Shown here piece after piece: positions 8,884 through 18,614 of a stretch of 64,000 nt of DNA; the stretch's first letter is position 1; the number at the start of each line of letters is the position of its first letter. The stretch lies in contig SXYX01000014.1 in NCBI GenBank assembly GCA_005788175.1, forward strand, positions 23,277-87,276. Direction: 5' to 3'. Source of the DNA: Acidobacteriota bacterium (lineage in GTDB: Bacteria > Acidobacteriota > Holophagae > Holophagales > Holophagaceae). The position numbers and the translations under genes are program-made. The notes below the pieces were generated by a model. The model made no database searches. It was given only the letters and a program-made list of their open reading frames with translations, and was not told where the DNA came from.

Positions 8884-8917
8884 CAAAAAAAAAGGGCGCC
8901 TAAGCGCCCTTTTTTTA
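8884..8917. terminator. rho-independent terminator after atpE (bidirectional form)
   Basis: A perfect 7-bp GC-rich stem (AGGGCGC / GCGCCCT, loop CTAA, 8893-8910) is flanked by a run of A on the left and T on the right, so it can stop transcription on both strands. It lies 11 bases past the atpE stop and marks the end of the nuo-atp operon. It also shields the photolyase pair from read-through. Confidence 0.92.
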
Positions 8918-8928
8918 TATATAAAGAT

Positions 8929-9231
8929 TTACTTGATGGCAAATGCAGCCACAAGTGCATAAATGACAAGCGCTTCAATAAGAGCAAGTCCAATGATCAT
9001 AGTTGTGCGAATCTCACCGGCAGCTTGAGGATTTCGTGCGATGCCTTCACAAGCAGCGGCAACAGCCTTTCCTTGAGCAAGACCACAACCCACTGCAGCA
9101 ATAGCAAGGGAAAGATGAGCTAAAAATTGACCTTCAAAGATTGACTTAGTAACGGCAGGTGTAGCTTCTTGCATCCCAAAAAGCGATAGGGAGATTCCGA
9201 AGATGAAAGCCGTTGTGAAGAACTTTTTCAT
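8929..9231 (-). CDS. atpE: ATP synthase F0 subunit c
   Basis: 100-residue proteolipid that forms the membrane rotor ring. After an N-terminal leader-like helix (about residues 1-25) come two transmembrane helices joined by the polar loop ARNPQAA. The ion-binding carboxylate is Glu86 ([11 protein letters not shown]). The Ser/Thr pair that follows Glu in sodium-type rings is Ala-Leu here, so proton coupling is more likely, although Gln53 in helix 1 is kept. The 20-25 residue N-terminal extension looks like a cleavable signal, as seen in c subunits of several deep-branching phyla. Last gene of the nuo-atp operon. Confidence 0.95.
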   Translation of the reverse strand: MKKFFTTAFIFGISLSLFGMQEATPAVTKSIFEGQFLAHLSLAIAAVGCGLAQGKAVAAACEGIARNPQAAGEIRTTMIIGLALIEALVIYALVAAFAIK

Positions 9232-9275
9232 ATAAACTCCTAAAAATGAGCAGGATTCACTGCTTCGTTGGAAAA

Positions 9276-10031
9276 TTAATGATCATGGGCAACAGCGCCC
9301 GACAAATAAATAATAGAAAGAACCGTGAAAACAAAGGTTTGAATTAACCCGAAGAACAATCCTAAAAATAACATTGGGATGGGCAAAAAGAGAGGCAAAA
9401 TACTAAAAAAGATGCCGGCTACGAGATGTTCACCGGCAATATTGCCAAAAAGTCGAAGCGAATGGCTTAAATTACGACTTAAAAGACCCAAAATTTCTAA
9501 AGGGAACATTAGGGGTATAAGAAAAACTACCGGGCCTGCGAAATGACCCCAGTAGGACCAGAATCCCTTCGCTTTCATGCCATGAAAATTGTAGTAACAG
9601 AAAACGACCAGAGCCGCGCCAAGAGTCACATTCCAATTGCTCGTTCCTGGGGATAATCCTGGCGTAATACCAAACAGATTATTGAAGAACACAAAAAGAG
9701 CGATGGTACCAATAAAGGGTAAATAACGTTCGGCATGGTGTGCAATACTCGCCTTGACCATATCGTCTAGTCCACTAATAACCATTTCGAATATCTGCTG
9801 GATCGGGCTTGGAATCTTATTCATACGAGAACGAATCCAGGTCGCAATAATCATTGCAGCTAGAGCGGCCAAGGAAGCATTCAACAAATGATCATAACGT
9901 TCAAGAATTGAAAATGATTCATGAACTAATTGTCCGTTACGTTCTAAGATGCCAAATCCAGTCCACTGGTAACGCGCCAGGCCAAAAATTTCAGTCAGCC
10001 ATTTGGCGATATATGATGCGTGATGTTCCAT
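9276..10031 (-). CDS. atpB: ATP synthase F0 subunit a
   Basis: 251-residue integral membrane stator subunit forming the ion half-channels next to the c ring. Recognisable are the helix with [18 protein letters not shown] and the hallmark [18 protein letters not shown] segment that contains the essential Arg (SLRLFGN), followed by the conserved terminal helix [18 protein letters not shown]. It starts 3 bp after the atpI-like gene and is followed by atpE after 44 bp. No atpF, atpH or F1 genes follow, so these lie elsewhere. Confidence 0.96.
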   Translation of the reverse strand: MEHHASYIAKWLTEIFGLARYQWTGFGILERNGQLVHESFSILERYDHLLNASLAALAAMIIATWIRSRMNKIPSPIQQIFEMVISGLDDMVKASIAHHAERYLPFIGTIALFVFFNNLFGITPGLSPGTSNWNVTLGAALVVFCYYNFHGMKAKGFWSYWGHFAGPVVFLIPLMFPLEILGLLSRNLSHSLRLFGNIAGEHLVAGIFFSILPLFLPIPMLFLGLFFGLIQTFVFTVLSIIYLSGAVAHDH

Positions 10032-10034
10032 GCG

Positions 10035-10427
10035 CTATACCCTTGTTGAACCTTTAAGAAATATCGAACGTAAAGCCTCGAGAAGAATACTAGCTGGAAA
10101 AAGACTTATGCCAAAAGCCAAAGGTATGCCTTCGCTTGGATAATACTTCATAATCTCACGCACAAACAAAATGATCAATATCAGTTTACTTCCGAATAGA
10201 CTTCCATAAACCCAGCGACGTCTCAGATTTTCAGACAGCATACGATCAAGAAAGATACGTTGCGTAGCCCAAAGAAGAAGACTCAGGCTTCCCGACAAAG
10301 TAAAGACGATGAAGCTATTAAAGGACGTCCATCCGTAAATCAAGAGGCCCGTGATCCAAAGCCCTGCCTGGAATTGACTGAGTCTTTTTAGGGTCTCCCC
10401 TCCAGGAATTGCCGAGGAAATTCCCAC
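10035..10427 (-). CDS. AtpI-like membrane protein (ATP synthase assembly, putative)
   Basis: 130 residues with four hydrophobic segments, weakly conserved and lacking a strong family signature. Position between a small AtpZ-like protein and atpB, and the four-helix layout, match AtpI/UncI, an accessory protein that helps c-ring assembly or cation supply. The start is a GTG whose G is also the last base of the upstream TAG stop. An ATG is not available near. The AtpI identity is inferred mainly from context. Confidence 0.6.
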   Translation of the reverse strand: MGISSAIPGGETLKRLSQFQAGLWITGLLIYGWTSFNSFIVFTLSGSLSLLLWATQRIFLDRMLSENLRRRWVYGSLFGSKLILIILFVREIMKYYPSEGIPLAFGISLFPASILLEALRSIFLKGSTRV

Positions 10428-10684
10428 TACTTTTCCTTGGGATCAGTATTTTTGCGATTTAGACGTTGGGACGTCTTAGCGAGTTCGTAAAATGCAGTCG
10501 CAATCCCCCAGATTAAACCGATCCATTGACCACGAGTAGCATTTCCAAACCACCCCCCTATCCATTTTCCAAGAAAGAAACCTACAGTAATGGAAATAGG
10601 AAATACAAAAGCAAGAGAGCTAAGATCACTCCACAAGGCACGCTCATTGGGCCCCGAATTCTTTGGATTTTGATCTGATTTCAT
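10427..10684 (-). CDS. AtpZ/AtpI-type small membrane protein
   Basis: 85 residues: polar N-terminus, helix LSSLAFVFPISITVGFFLGKWIGGWFG, then a second helix WIGLIWGIATAFYELAKTS and a charged tail. The G-x-x-x-G-rich first helix followed by 'GLIWGIATAFYELAKT' is the pattern of the AtpZ/'F0F1-ATPase subunit, putative' family (DUF of the AtpQ/AtpZ group), encoded before atpB in many bacteria. Its ATG overlaps the nuoN stop (ATGA), which physically joins the complex I and ATP synthase gene sets. Confidence 0.75.
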   Translation of the reverse strand: MKSDQNPKNSGPNERALWSDLSSLAFVFPISITVGFFLGKWIGGWFGNATRGQWIGLIWGIATAFYELAKTSQRLNRKNTDPKEK

Positions 10685-12162
10685 AATTTAATGTTATCAA
10701 CAACCTCAATGAGCCATCGGCCTGCTGAGACACCCAATAAGACTACGATGGCACAAATACTAACTAGATAGCCTGTCACACGATCTGTTTTAAGCGGCTC
10801 TTTATTCGGATGAGATCTAAAATACATTTGGTTGATGACTCCAAGATAATAATACGCACTCACAGCACTCGTTAGAACAGCGATCACTGTCAGAAGAACG
10901 AAACCTCTCTCAAGGGCCATTTTAAAGAGTATGAATTTACTGAAAAAACCAATGAGGGGCGGAATTCCCGCCAGACTCAATAGGAATAACATCATGGCAA
11001 AAGCTAGCCAAGGATTGCGATGAGATAGACCCCTAAAATCTTCGATACGTTCTCCTTCGCCCTTCCCTTGGAGAAAAGTAATGACAGCGAAAGCACCGAA
11101 ATTCATAAAAAGATAGGAGAAAACGTAAAGCCACAGAGTCTGGACCCCTGAGAAACTCATAACTGAGAGATTAGGATCATTGGAGAGTATCGCTAGCATC
11201 ATATAGCCTACGTGAGCAATAGAGGAGTAAGCCAACATGCGTTTCATCGATTGCTGACGCAAAGCAGCAACATTTCCCAAGATCATGCTTGCTGCGGCCA
11301 TGTATTCCATCCCAAGAATCCATGTGTTGGAAATATTATGAAAGCCAACTCCAAAAATCCTAGCAAAAGCAAAAATAGCAGCAGCTTTTGGAGCGCTCGC
11401 CATAAATGCTGTGATCGGAGTAGGAGCGCCATCATAAGCATCCGGAGTCCACATATGAAAGGGGACAACGGCAACCTTGAAGGCCATGCCTACAAGGACC
11501 ATCAAGACACCTAGAGTCACCATTGTGGCCCGTGAATCCATTGCGATGACCAATTCAGAGGCTAGACGATCAAGATTGGTAGTTGTTCCTCCGGTCGCAC
11601 CGAATACTAGACTGATGCCATAAATCATAATGCCACTCGAAAAAGCCCCGAGAAGGAAGTATTTTACTCCCGCTTCAATACCTCTTTCTTGCTCACGAAG
11701 GTAGCCAACTAAAACGTAAATAGGGAGTGCCATCAATTCAATAGAAAAATAAATAGTCACAAGATCCGTGGCACCACAAAGAAATAACATTCCTGACAAG
11801 GCGAAGAGTAAAAGTGCGTAGAACTCGACGGTATGTTCATGCATGAGATCTAACAACTTAGTAGATAGTGCCACAGTCGCTATAGTAGCCAGAGTGCAGA
11901 TTAACTGAAAAGCTTGCGTCATCGTATCGATACGCAACATGCTAGAAAATCCTGACCGATGAGGCGTGAGGATAATTAGGAAGATCGTGATAGCAAGTGT
12001 GATCTGAGTTAAAAGTGACCAACGACGCTTTTTATCCCGGGGAATCAAAAGGTCGCCAGGCCACAACATGAGACTCGCAACCCCAATTAGGAAAAAGGGG
12101 GCTTGTACAAGCGGTGCATCTTGCCAAAGAGCGGCTAAAAGACTTTGGGCAAAACCGGGCAT
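10681..12162 (-). CDS. nuoN: NADH-quinone oxidoreductase subunit N
   Basis: 493-residue Mrp antiporter-like proton-pumping subunit with about 14 transmembrane helices. It shows the conserved ATDLVTIYFSIELMALPIYVLVGY block, the VAVVPFHMWTPDAYDGAPTPITAF signature and KRMLAYSSIAHVGYM. The start shares one base with the nuoM stop and the end overlaps atpZ by 4 bp. Last of the eleven nuo genes. Confidence 0.96.
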   Translation of the reverse strand: MPGFAQSLLAALWQDAPLVQAPFFLIGVASLMLWPGDLLIPRDKKRRWSLLTQITLAITIFLIILTPHRSGFSSMLRIDTMTQAFQLICTLATIATVALSTKLLDLMHEHTVEFYALLLFALSGMLFLCGATDLVTIYFSIELMALPIYVLVGYLREQERGIEAGVKYFLLGAFSSGIMIYGISLVFGATGGTTTNLDRLASELVIAMDSRATMVTLGVLMVLVGMAFKVAVVPFHMWTPDAYDGAPTPITAFMASAPKAAAIFAFARIFGVGFHNISNTWILGMEYMAAASMILGNVAALRQQSMKRMLAYSSIAHVGYMMLAILSNDPNLSVMSFSGVQTLWLYVFSYLFMNFGAFAVITFLQGKGEGERIEDFRGLSHRNPWLAFAMMLFLLSLAGIPPLIGFFSKFILFKMALERGFVLLTVIAVLTSAVSAYYYLGVINQMYFRSHPNKEPLKTDRVTGYLVSICAIVVLLGVSAGRWLIEVVDNIKL

Positions 12163-13793
12163 TAGCGCTTCTCCTCGATGACTTCAGAGTTGCCAGTATT
12201 GTTTGGGTTTTGAGGCGCTTCCATTCCTCTCATTCCTTCTTGTTTTGCTTTCTCTTGATCTGCACTCAGTGAAGGAGCTTGGTAATAATCCGGGCTTAAT
12301 TGTCTTACTAATTTCGCCACTGGACGATCCATTATGTCCATTAAAGGACGAGGGTAAAGCCCAATCCAGATAGCCATCACCACCAAAGGTGCGAAGACTA
12401 TGATTTCACGTGGGGTCAAATCAGGCATTTTGCGATTGACATCTGAAATAGATCCAAACATTACACGCTGAAACATCCACAACATATAAGCAGCGCCCAA
12501 GATAATACCAGTAGTAGCGACCACGGCTGCCCAAGGGAATGCTTGGAAAGAACCCTGAAGAATAATTAACTCACCAATGAAACCGTTTAAAAGAGGTAAC
12601 CCAATAGAGCTCATTGTCATAATCATAAAAATTGTTGAGTAAACCGGCATGGTCTCGGAAAGACCCCCAAAATCTGCAATCATTCGCGTATGACGTCGAT
12701 CATAGACAACAGCCACCGCAAGGAACAAACCAGGCGTACTGATTCCATGATTAATCATTTGGAAAAGAGCTCCCTTAAATCCATAAGGATTTAAAGCGAA
12801 GATACCCAACATACACATACCCAAATGGCTTACCGAACTATAGGCCACTAGCTTCTTCATATCCTTCTGAATCATGGCTACAAGGGCTCCATAGATAATC
12901 CCAATGAGCGATAGAGCGATGAACCAAGGCATCAAATCCTTGACGGCTGTAGGGAAAATTGGAAGCAATAAACGTACAAAACCGTAAGTGCCCATTTTTA
13001 ATAAAATACCGGCAAGAATGACGGATCCAGCGGTAGGTGCTTGGACGTGCGCATCTGGCAACCAAGTATGAAATGGAAACATGGGAACTTTGATCGCAAA
13101 AGCAAGAAAGAAAGCAAGGGCGAGGAGGGTTTGATAAGTCCTGGTTTGCTCGGCAATAACGGGAGCCATGGCTTGAAATGATGCCAAAGAGAAATCAAGA
13201 GTCCCATTGGTCTCAACTTGCAAGAAATAGATTGCAAGAACAGCTACCAGTAAAAGGACAGAACCGGCGAGTGTATAGAGAAATAACTTGATCGCCGCAT
13301 AAAGCTTTTGGGGACCTCCCCAAATACCAATCAAGAAATACATTGGAACGAGCATAACTTCCCAAAAAACATAAAATAGAAACATATCCTGGGTAATAAA
13401 CACGCCAAGCATCGCAGTTTGGAGCACTAATAACCAGACGTAATATTCCTTGAGTCGCTCAGTAATGGCTTCCCATGAACATAGAATGGCAATAGGTCCA
13501 ATAAACGTAGTTAGCAACCACAACAGCAAGCTTATCCCATCCATTCCAACACTAAACTGAATACCTAGTGAAGGAATCCATGACCAACTCTGGGCCCATT
13601 GAACTGCATCACTTGTACGATCGTAAGCGAAGAAGAAGGGGACGCTAAGCGCGAAGCTAAGAACAGTGGCAAATAAAGCACCTTTCTTGAAGATTTCACT
13701 TCGATCCTTTGGAACAAAGAGCAATACTATGGCTGCAACAAAGGGTATAAAAGTTGCTGCTAGCATGAGGAGAGTATTAGCAAATTGACTCAT
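12162..13793 (-). CDS. nuoM: NADH-quinone oxidoreductase subunit M
   Basis: 543-residue antiporter-like subunit. Diagnostic segments are FYVFWEVMLVPMYFLIGIWGG (with the conserved Glu in helix 5), VPMFPFHTWLPDAHVQAPTAGSV and MKKLVAYSSVSHLGMC. A hydrophilic tail of about 50 residues rich in Gln, Asn, Pro and Glu extends past the last helix; it is longer than in E. coli NuoM. It lies 22 bp after nuoL. Confidence 0.96.
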   Translation of the reverse strand: MSQFANTLLMLAATFIPFVAAIVLLFVPKDRSEIFKKGALFATVLSFALSVPFFFAYDRTSDAVQWAQSWSWIPSLGIQFSVGMDGISLLLWLLTTFIGPIAILCSWEAITERLKEYYVWLLVLQTAMLGVFITQDMFLFYVFWEVMLVPMYFLIGIWGGPQKLYAAIKLFLYTLAGSVLLLVAVLAIYFLQVETNGTLDFSLASFQAMAPVIAEQTRTYQTLLALAFFLAFAIKVPMFPFHTWLPDAHVQAPTAGSVILAGILLKMGTYGFVRLLLPIFPTAVKDLMPWFIALSLIGIIYGALVAMIQKDMKKLVAYSSVSHLGMCMLGIFALNPYGFKGALFQMINHGISTPGLFLAVAVVYDRRHTRMIADFGGLSETMPVYSTIFMIMTMSSIGLPLLNGFIGELIILQGSFQAFPWAAVVATTGIILGAAYMLWMFQRVMFGSISDVNRKMPDLTPREIIVFAPLVVMAIWIGLYPRPLMDIMDRPVAKLVRQLSPDYYQAPSLSADQEKAKQEGMRGMEAPQNPNNTGNSEVIEEKR

Positions 13794-13815
13794 GAAATCT
13801 CCAAACTATAAGGTG

Positions 13816-16029
13816 TTAAACAAGGAATTTAAAAAATATTAGAAGAACAAAACCCAAAAGCATTACAAAGGCGTAATTTTGAACTCGACCAGATTGAAAA
13901 GCTTTGAATAGAGAAGCAAATTGTTGAAATATCCACGCTACAAAATTAACGAGGCCATCAACAATATAGGTGTCGAACCAATAGCTCAAATCTGCCAATA
14001 GAAGGGTCGCACGACTAGCGCCATTGACCATCCCATCAACAACCCAGGTGTCAAAAGACCATAACTGACCACCGAGTCGCTTCATAGGTTTGATTATCAA
14101 AGCTTCATAAAATTCATCAATATAATATCGAGCATGCACCCATTCAAAGAGACCAGGGTAGTTTTTGACAAAGGCCTGAGCACGTGACCATGAAGGATCT
14201 GATGCGTACATCCAGTAAGCAAGGGCCATAGCTCCTGGAGCCCAAATCACCGTTGCCCAAATCATAAGAACATATTCCATCTTAGAAACGGCTTCGATGC
14301 CTTCTGGAATTGATGCGACCTGATAAAGGATCGGAGAAATCCATTCAGAGAAATAAGAATGACCTAAAAAATGGAGGGCATGGGGTACATTCAGAAAACC
14401 GCCGCCCACAGCCAAAAGTGCCAAAATAAAAACGGGTACCCACATATTCCATGGGACCTCATGGGGCACATGTGTGCCGCCTTGGTGATGATCGTGGCCA
14501 TGAGCTTCTTCATGAACGGTCAAATGATAGGGATCATCACCATTACCGCGGTAATTACCCAGGAAGGTCATACAAATTAGTCGCATCATATAAAATGCGG
14601 TAAAGAAAGCAGCGACCATCCCCATCAACCACGTTGCAAGATAAAGGGTAGATCCTTGATAAGTTCCCCCTTGATACCACTCTTCGAAAACTTTCCAAAG
14701 AATTTCATCTTTGGAAAAGAATCCGCTGAACGGGAATATGCCTGCGATAGCAAAAGTTGAAAGCAACATTGACCAGAAGGTCCACGGCATATATTTTCTC
14801 AATCCGCCCATGTTGCGCATATCTTGTTCGTGATGACAAGCCATAATCACAGAACCGGAACCTAGAAATAGGCATGCCTTGAAAAATGCGTGCGTAAAGA
14901 CATGGAACATACCTGCAGTAAAAGCTCCTGCACCCATACCCATGAACATAAATCCGAGTTGTGAGACGGTGCTGTAAGCAAGTACCTTTTTGATATCATT
15001 TTGGGCTAACCCCATTGAGGCTGCCATGAGAGCCGTCAAAGCGCCGACAAACAAAATCAAATGAAGCGCAGCAGGCGCGTTAATGAAAATAAAATTAAGT
15101 CGAGTAATCATATAGAGACCTGATGTGACCATCGTCGCAGCATGAATAAGTGCCGAAACAGGCGTGGGGCCTGCCATGGCGTCAGGTAACCATACATAAA
15201 GAGGAATTTGTGCGGATTTACCCATAGCCCCAACGAATAAACAACCTCCAATGAGATTCATCCAAAAAGTAGGAGTAGCGGTGTGGCCAAAAAGAGTGAT
15301 TGACTGTGAAGACATGATAGATCTTGCTGAACCCATTAGGGTATCGAAGTCTAAAGATCCAAAAACCATAAATATCAGAAAGAAACCTAGCATAAAGCCG
15401 AAGTCACCAATACGATTTGTAACGAATGCCTTCTTGGCGGCATCGCCCGCATAGGTTTTATCAAAATAGAAACCAATGAGAAGATAAGAGCAAAGTCCGA
15501 CGCCTTCCCATCCTAAAAACATCATTAAGATATTGGCGCCTAGTACCAGATTGAGCATGCTAAATATAAAGAGGTTAAGATAAGCCATGAAGCGGTAATA
15601 CCGATGATCTTTTTGCTCTTCTTCCATGTATCCAGTGCTAAAGAGATGGATCAGAAAGCCTGCTCCCGTAACTAACAGGGCCATGGTTGCGCTCAATACA
15701 TCAAATTTATAAGCCCACTCCACTGTGGCATACGTTAGGACGTTACCTGCAATACGGGCGCCGCCTACGTCGAACCATGTCCACAAAGATTGGTGAAGAC
15801 TTCGAGAGGCCTCGGGTAGTTGTAGGAGCTGGAAAAAATAAAATGCCGAGAGTAAGAACGAAACTCCAACAGAGCCTAGAGCAATACCATTGACCAATTG
15901 ATTATTACGAAGATATTTACCCGTTAATCCATTGATTAGAAATCCAAATAGAGGAAGAAATGGAATGAGCCATAAATAGGAAACTGAATGAGAGACTGCC
16001 ATTAAATGAGGAATTGATGATTCATTCAT
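13816..16029 (-). CDS. nuoL: NADH-quinone oxidoreductase subunit L
   Basis: 737-residue largest antiporter-like subunit at the distal end of the membrane arm. It contains FLGWEGVGLCSYLLIGFYF, the IPLYVWLPDAMAGPTPVSALIHAATMVTSG signature and DIKKVLAYSTVSQLGFMF. The C-terminal 200 residues supply the long lateral helix and final anchor. A His-rich stretch (HEEAHGHDHHQGGTH, about residues 507-521) sits in the loop before it; such His patches vary among homologs. Six bp after nuoK. Confidence 0.97.
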   Translation of the reverse strand: MNESSIPHLMAVSHSVSYLWLIPFLPLFGFLINGLTGKYLRNNQLVNGIALGSVGVSFLLSAFYFFQLLQLPEASRSLHQSLWTWFDVGGARIAGNVLTYATVEWAYKFDVLSATMALLVTGAGFLIHLFSTGYMEEEQKDHRYYRFMAYLNLFIFSMLNLVLGANILMMFLGWEGVGLCSYLLIGFYFDKTYAGDAAKKAFVTNRIGDFGFMLGFFLIFMVFGSLDFDTLMGSARSIMSSQSITLFGHTATPTFWMNLIGGCLFVGAMGKSAQIPLYVWLPDAMAGPTPVSALIHAATMVTSGLYMITRLNFIFINAPAALHLILFVGALTALMAASMGLAQNDIKKVLAYSTVSQLGFMFMGMGAGAFTAGMFHVFTHAFFKACLFLGSGSVIMACHHEQDMRNMGGLRKYMPWTFWSMLLSTFAIAGIFPFSGFFSKDEILWKVFEEWYQGGTYQGSTLYLATWLMGMVAAFFTAFYMMRLICMTFLGNYRGNGDDPYHLTVHEEAHGHDHHQGGTHVPHEVPWNMWVPVFILALLAVGGGFLNVPHALHFLGHSYFSEWISPILYQVASIPEGIEAVSKMEYVLMIWATVIWAPGAMALAYWMYASDPSWSRAQAFVKNYPGLFEWVHARYYIDEFYEALIIKPMKRLGGQLWSFDTWVVDGMVNGASRATLLLADLSYWFDTYIVDGLVNFVAWIFQQFASLFKAFQSGRVQNYAFVMLLGFVLLIFFKFLV

Positions 16030-16034
16030 AAAGG

Positions 16035-16337
16035 TTATCCATTCAGTAAATTAATATCGTCGGCCTGGATCGTATCTTTACGTCGATACAACGCTACGAC
16101 TAGAGCAAGGCCTATTGCAACTTCAGCTGCTGCAAAGCCCATTACTAGGAGTGCAAAAGCCTGACCTTCTACGGTTCCGCTCTGTCTAGAAAATGCGATG
16201 AGATTAAGATTTGCAGCATTGAGCATGAGTTCAACCGACATTAAAATAATCAATACATTACGTCGAATTAAAACACCCGCAACTCCGATGAAAAACATCA
16301 GAGAAGAGACAAAAAGGACGACATTGAGTGAGATCAT
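16035..16337 (-). CDS. nuoK: NADH-quinone oxidoreductase subunit K
   Basis: 100-residue, three-helix proton-channel subunit. The conserved Glu in helix 2 (MSVELMLNAANLNLIAFS) and Glu in helix 3 (GFAAAEVAIGLALVVALYR) are both present. The start overlaps nuoJ by 4 bp. Length and sequence are standard. Confidence 0.97.
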   Translation of the reverse strand: MISLNVVLFVSSLMFFIGVAGVLIRRNVLIILMSVELMLNAANLNLIAFSRQSGTVEGQAFALLVMGFAAAEVAIGLALVVALYRRKDTIQADDINLLNG

Positions 16338-16888
16338 GCCACACGCTCTGATTTTGCAAGAACGAGCGCCCCTACGAGAGAGACCAATAGGATCACGGAA
16401 AGGATTTCAAGAGGTAATAAGAACCCTGCAAACAAGCCTCGACTCACACTTTGAGCATTTTGAGCACTTACAGAAAGGCCTTGAACAAGATCTGGAGGTA
16501 GCGTTAAGGCAACTGAAGCCGGGGCGTTAAATAAATTAGATTTCATTGTGTAAGCAAATGTAGCCATCGCAACTAAAATAAGAGGAATAGACCATTTGGT
16601 CTGCAGGGCAAATAAACTTTTTTCTTTATACTTGGTTAGTTCAACAAGCATGACGACAAAAAGAAAAAGAACCACAATACCACCGGCATAAATGAGGAGT
16701 TGAGCCATACCTAAAAATTCTGCACTTAGACATAAAAAACAAGCAGCTACCATAATCATAGAAAATAAAAAACTAAGAACGCTATGAACTGCAGATTTAG
16801 AAAGAACCATGGCTGCAGCCCCAGCACAGGCCAAAAGACCGAACACGAAGAAAAGATTTTGACCAATTGTAATGAATAATGCATTCAT
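16334..16888 (-). CDS. nuoJ: NADH-quinone oxidoreductase subunit J
   Basis: 184-residue, five-helix membrane-arm subunit. The conserved third helix with its pi-bulge region (LIYAGGIVVLFLFVVMLVEL) is clear, and the final helix ILLVSLVGALVLAKSE matches the family. It begins 12 bp after nuoI and overlaps nuoK by 4 bp. Confidence 0.95.
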   Translation of the reverse strand: MNALFITIGQNLFFVFGLLACAGAAAMVLSKSAVHSVLSFLFSMIMVAACFLCLSAEFLGMAQLLIYAGGIVVLFLFVVMLVELTKYKEKSLFALQTKWSIPLILVAMATFAYTMKSNLFNAPASVALTLPPDLVQGLSVSAQNAQSVSRGLFAGFLLPLEILSVILLVSLVGALVLAKSERVA

Positions 16889-16900
16889 AGATTGTGCCTA

Positions 16901-17428
16901 TTAGGTGTAATCAGGAGAATCAGGGTTTTTAGTTGATGATATAGAGTGTTGACCTACAGGTGAGACGCGAAACATGTCTTGAAATTGCCCTTCCATACCA
17001 ATCGAGAAATCCTCTCGGTTGTAAGCTGCTAACTCAAACTGATGATTTAGGATGATTGAATCGAATCCGCAACTTTCAACACAGAACTCGCAGAAAATAC
17101 AGCGTTCCATCTCAAAGTCATAGCGAGTCGGAAAGGGGGTTTTACGTCCTTCTTTTTTACCCTTACTAATTGTAATAACCTGAGTAGGACATATTTTTTC
17201 ACATGCCAAACAACAAACGCACTTAATCTCACCCTGCTCATCGCGGAGCATTTGGAGTCGCCCTCGAAAGCGCGGGGCAATTGAGATAGGCGTTTCGGGG
17301 TATTCCACTGTGATATGAATATGCTTTTTGGATCGATTGGCCTGCAAGAAATTTCTACCGAAGTATTTTCCAGTCAACTTCATGCCTGAGGCAATATCCA
17401 AGGGAAGTAGTTTTTTTAAGATAGACAT
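16901..17428 (-). CDS. nuoI: NADH-quinone oxidoreductase subunit I (2x[4Fe-4S])
   Basis: 175-residue peripheral-arm protein carrying clusters N6a and N6b that pass electrons to N2 in NuoB. The two cysteine motifs are CVCCLACEKICP and CIFCEFCVESCG. All eight ligand cysteines are in place, but the usual Pro after the last Cys of the second motif is Gly. The first motif has an extra Cys (C-V-C-C). Located 7 bp after nuoH. Confidence 0.96.
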   Translation of the reverse strand: MSILKKLLPLDIASGMKLTGKYFGRNFLQANRSKKHIHITVEYPETPISIAPRFRGRLQMLRDEQGEIKCVCCLACEKICPTQVITISKGKKEGRKTPFPTRYDFEMERCIFCEFCVESCGFDSIILNHQFELAAYNREDFSIGMEGQFQDMFRVSPVGQHSISSTKNPDSPDYT

Positions 17429-17435
17429 AGTGATC

Positions 17436-18614
17436 CTAAAAAATTAGCCGAATAGTTGCAGCGATGACAAGGTTAACAAGGGTGACAGGAATAAGCCATT
17501 TCCAACCTACGCTCATCAGCTGATCGTATCGATATCGAGGGAGCGTGGCGCGTACCCAAAGAAAGGTAAAAAGTAAAAAAAAGACTTTACCAAAGAAGAA
17601 TAACAAACTAGGTTGAGCAAGAAAGGGAATGGAATCAGGAACAAATCTTTGGAGGCCGAAAGGTAATAAGTAGTGTCCGCCGAGGAAAAATCCTGCTGCA
17701 ATGGCCGAAACTGCCATCATGTTTGCATATTCAGCCAACATGAACCAGGCAAACTTCATGCCGCTATACTCCGTATGAAATCCTGATACCAACTCAGTTT
17801 CAGCTTCGGCCAAATCAAATGGAACACGATTGGTTTCTGCAAAGCCACATGTGATGTAAAAAAAGAATCCAAAGAATAAGGGGATTGCTGCAATTAAGGG
17901 CATCTGCACGATCTCTCCAGCGGCCGTGACCATGGGAACACCTGCTAGATAAAGCGAGAGTTCTCTAAAATTTAATGTTCCAGAAAGCACTACTGCTACT
18001 AGGAGAGAAAGGCTCAGAGGAATTTCATAACTGATTATTTGAGCTGCACTTCGGAGACCCCCAAGAAGAGGATATTTCGAATTAGAAGCCCAGCCCCCAA
18101 GAACGATCCCATAAACACCAATTGACCCAACGGCCATAATGTACAGTAAGCCTACGTTTATATCTGTCAAGAAACCCGTGAAGGGCAAGCCGCCTATGAT
18201 GGGAAATGTTGTTGGAAAGGTGAATAGGGTTCCAGGATAGAAGCAGATGACTGCGAAAGTTGCGAAGGCAGGAATCATACAAATGACCGGTGCAATGACG
18301 AATACAAAACGATCCGCTCGATCAGGAACAATATCTTCCTTAAGAAGGAGCTTTAATCCGTCGGCAGCAAAAACGGGTAGACCTCTGAAGAACGATAAGA
18401 TGGGTATTCGACCCATGGCCCAAGAAAGTTTATTGATCCCAGCGGCAAAACCTCGTATCCCTCCAGCTTGGCGGGTCGCTCCTAGGCGAACCTGGATGTA
18501 ACCGATGACTTTTCTTTCGGCGAATGTCATTAGCGGCACGATCAAAAGAATGATTGAGACCAGTACAGTAATTTGAATTATGGCCATTACGACCTGCTGA
18601 ACGGGAGTCATCAT
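17436..18614 (-). CDS. nuoH: NADH-quinone oxidoreductase subunit H
   Basis: 392-residue membrane subunit that lines the quinone chamber. Conserved blocks: LMTFAERKVIGYIQVRLGATRQAG, ADGLKLLLKED, and AETNRVPFDLAEAETELVSGFHTEYSGMKF, including the acidic residues of the E-channel. The last block overlaps the usual quinone-inhibitor region. The start overlaps nuoD by 4 bp. Confidence 0.97.
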   Translation of the reverse strand: MMTPVQQVVMAIIQITVLVSIILLIVPLMTFAERKVIGYIQVRLGATRQAGGIRGFAAGINKLSWAMGRIPILSFFRGLPVFAADGLKLLLKEDIVPDRADRFVFVIAPVICMIPAFATFAVICFYPGTLFTFPTTFPIIGGLPFTGFLTDINVGLLYIMAVGSIGVYGIVLGGWASNSKYPLLGGLRSAAQIISYEIPLSLSLLVAVVLSGTLNFRELSLYLAGVPMVTAAGEIVQMPLIAAIPLFFGFFFYITCGFAETNRVPFDLAEAETELVSGFHTEYSGMKFAWFMLAEYANMMAVSAIAAGFFLGGHYLLPFGLQRFVPDSIPFLAQPSLLFFFGKVFFLLFTFLWVRATLPRYRYDQLMSVGWKWLIPVTLVNLVIAATIRLIF

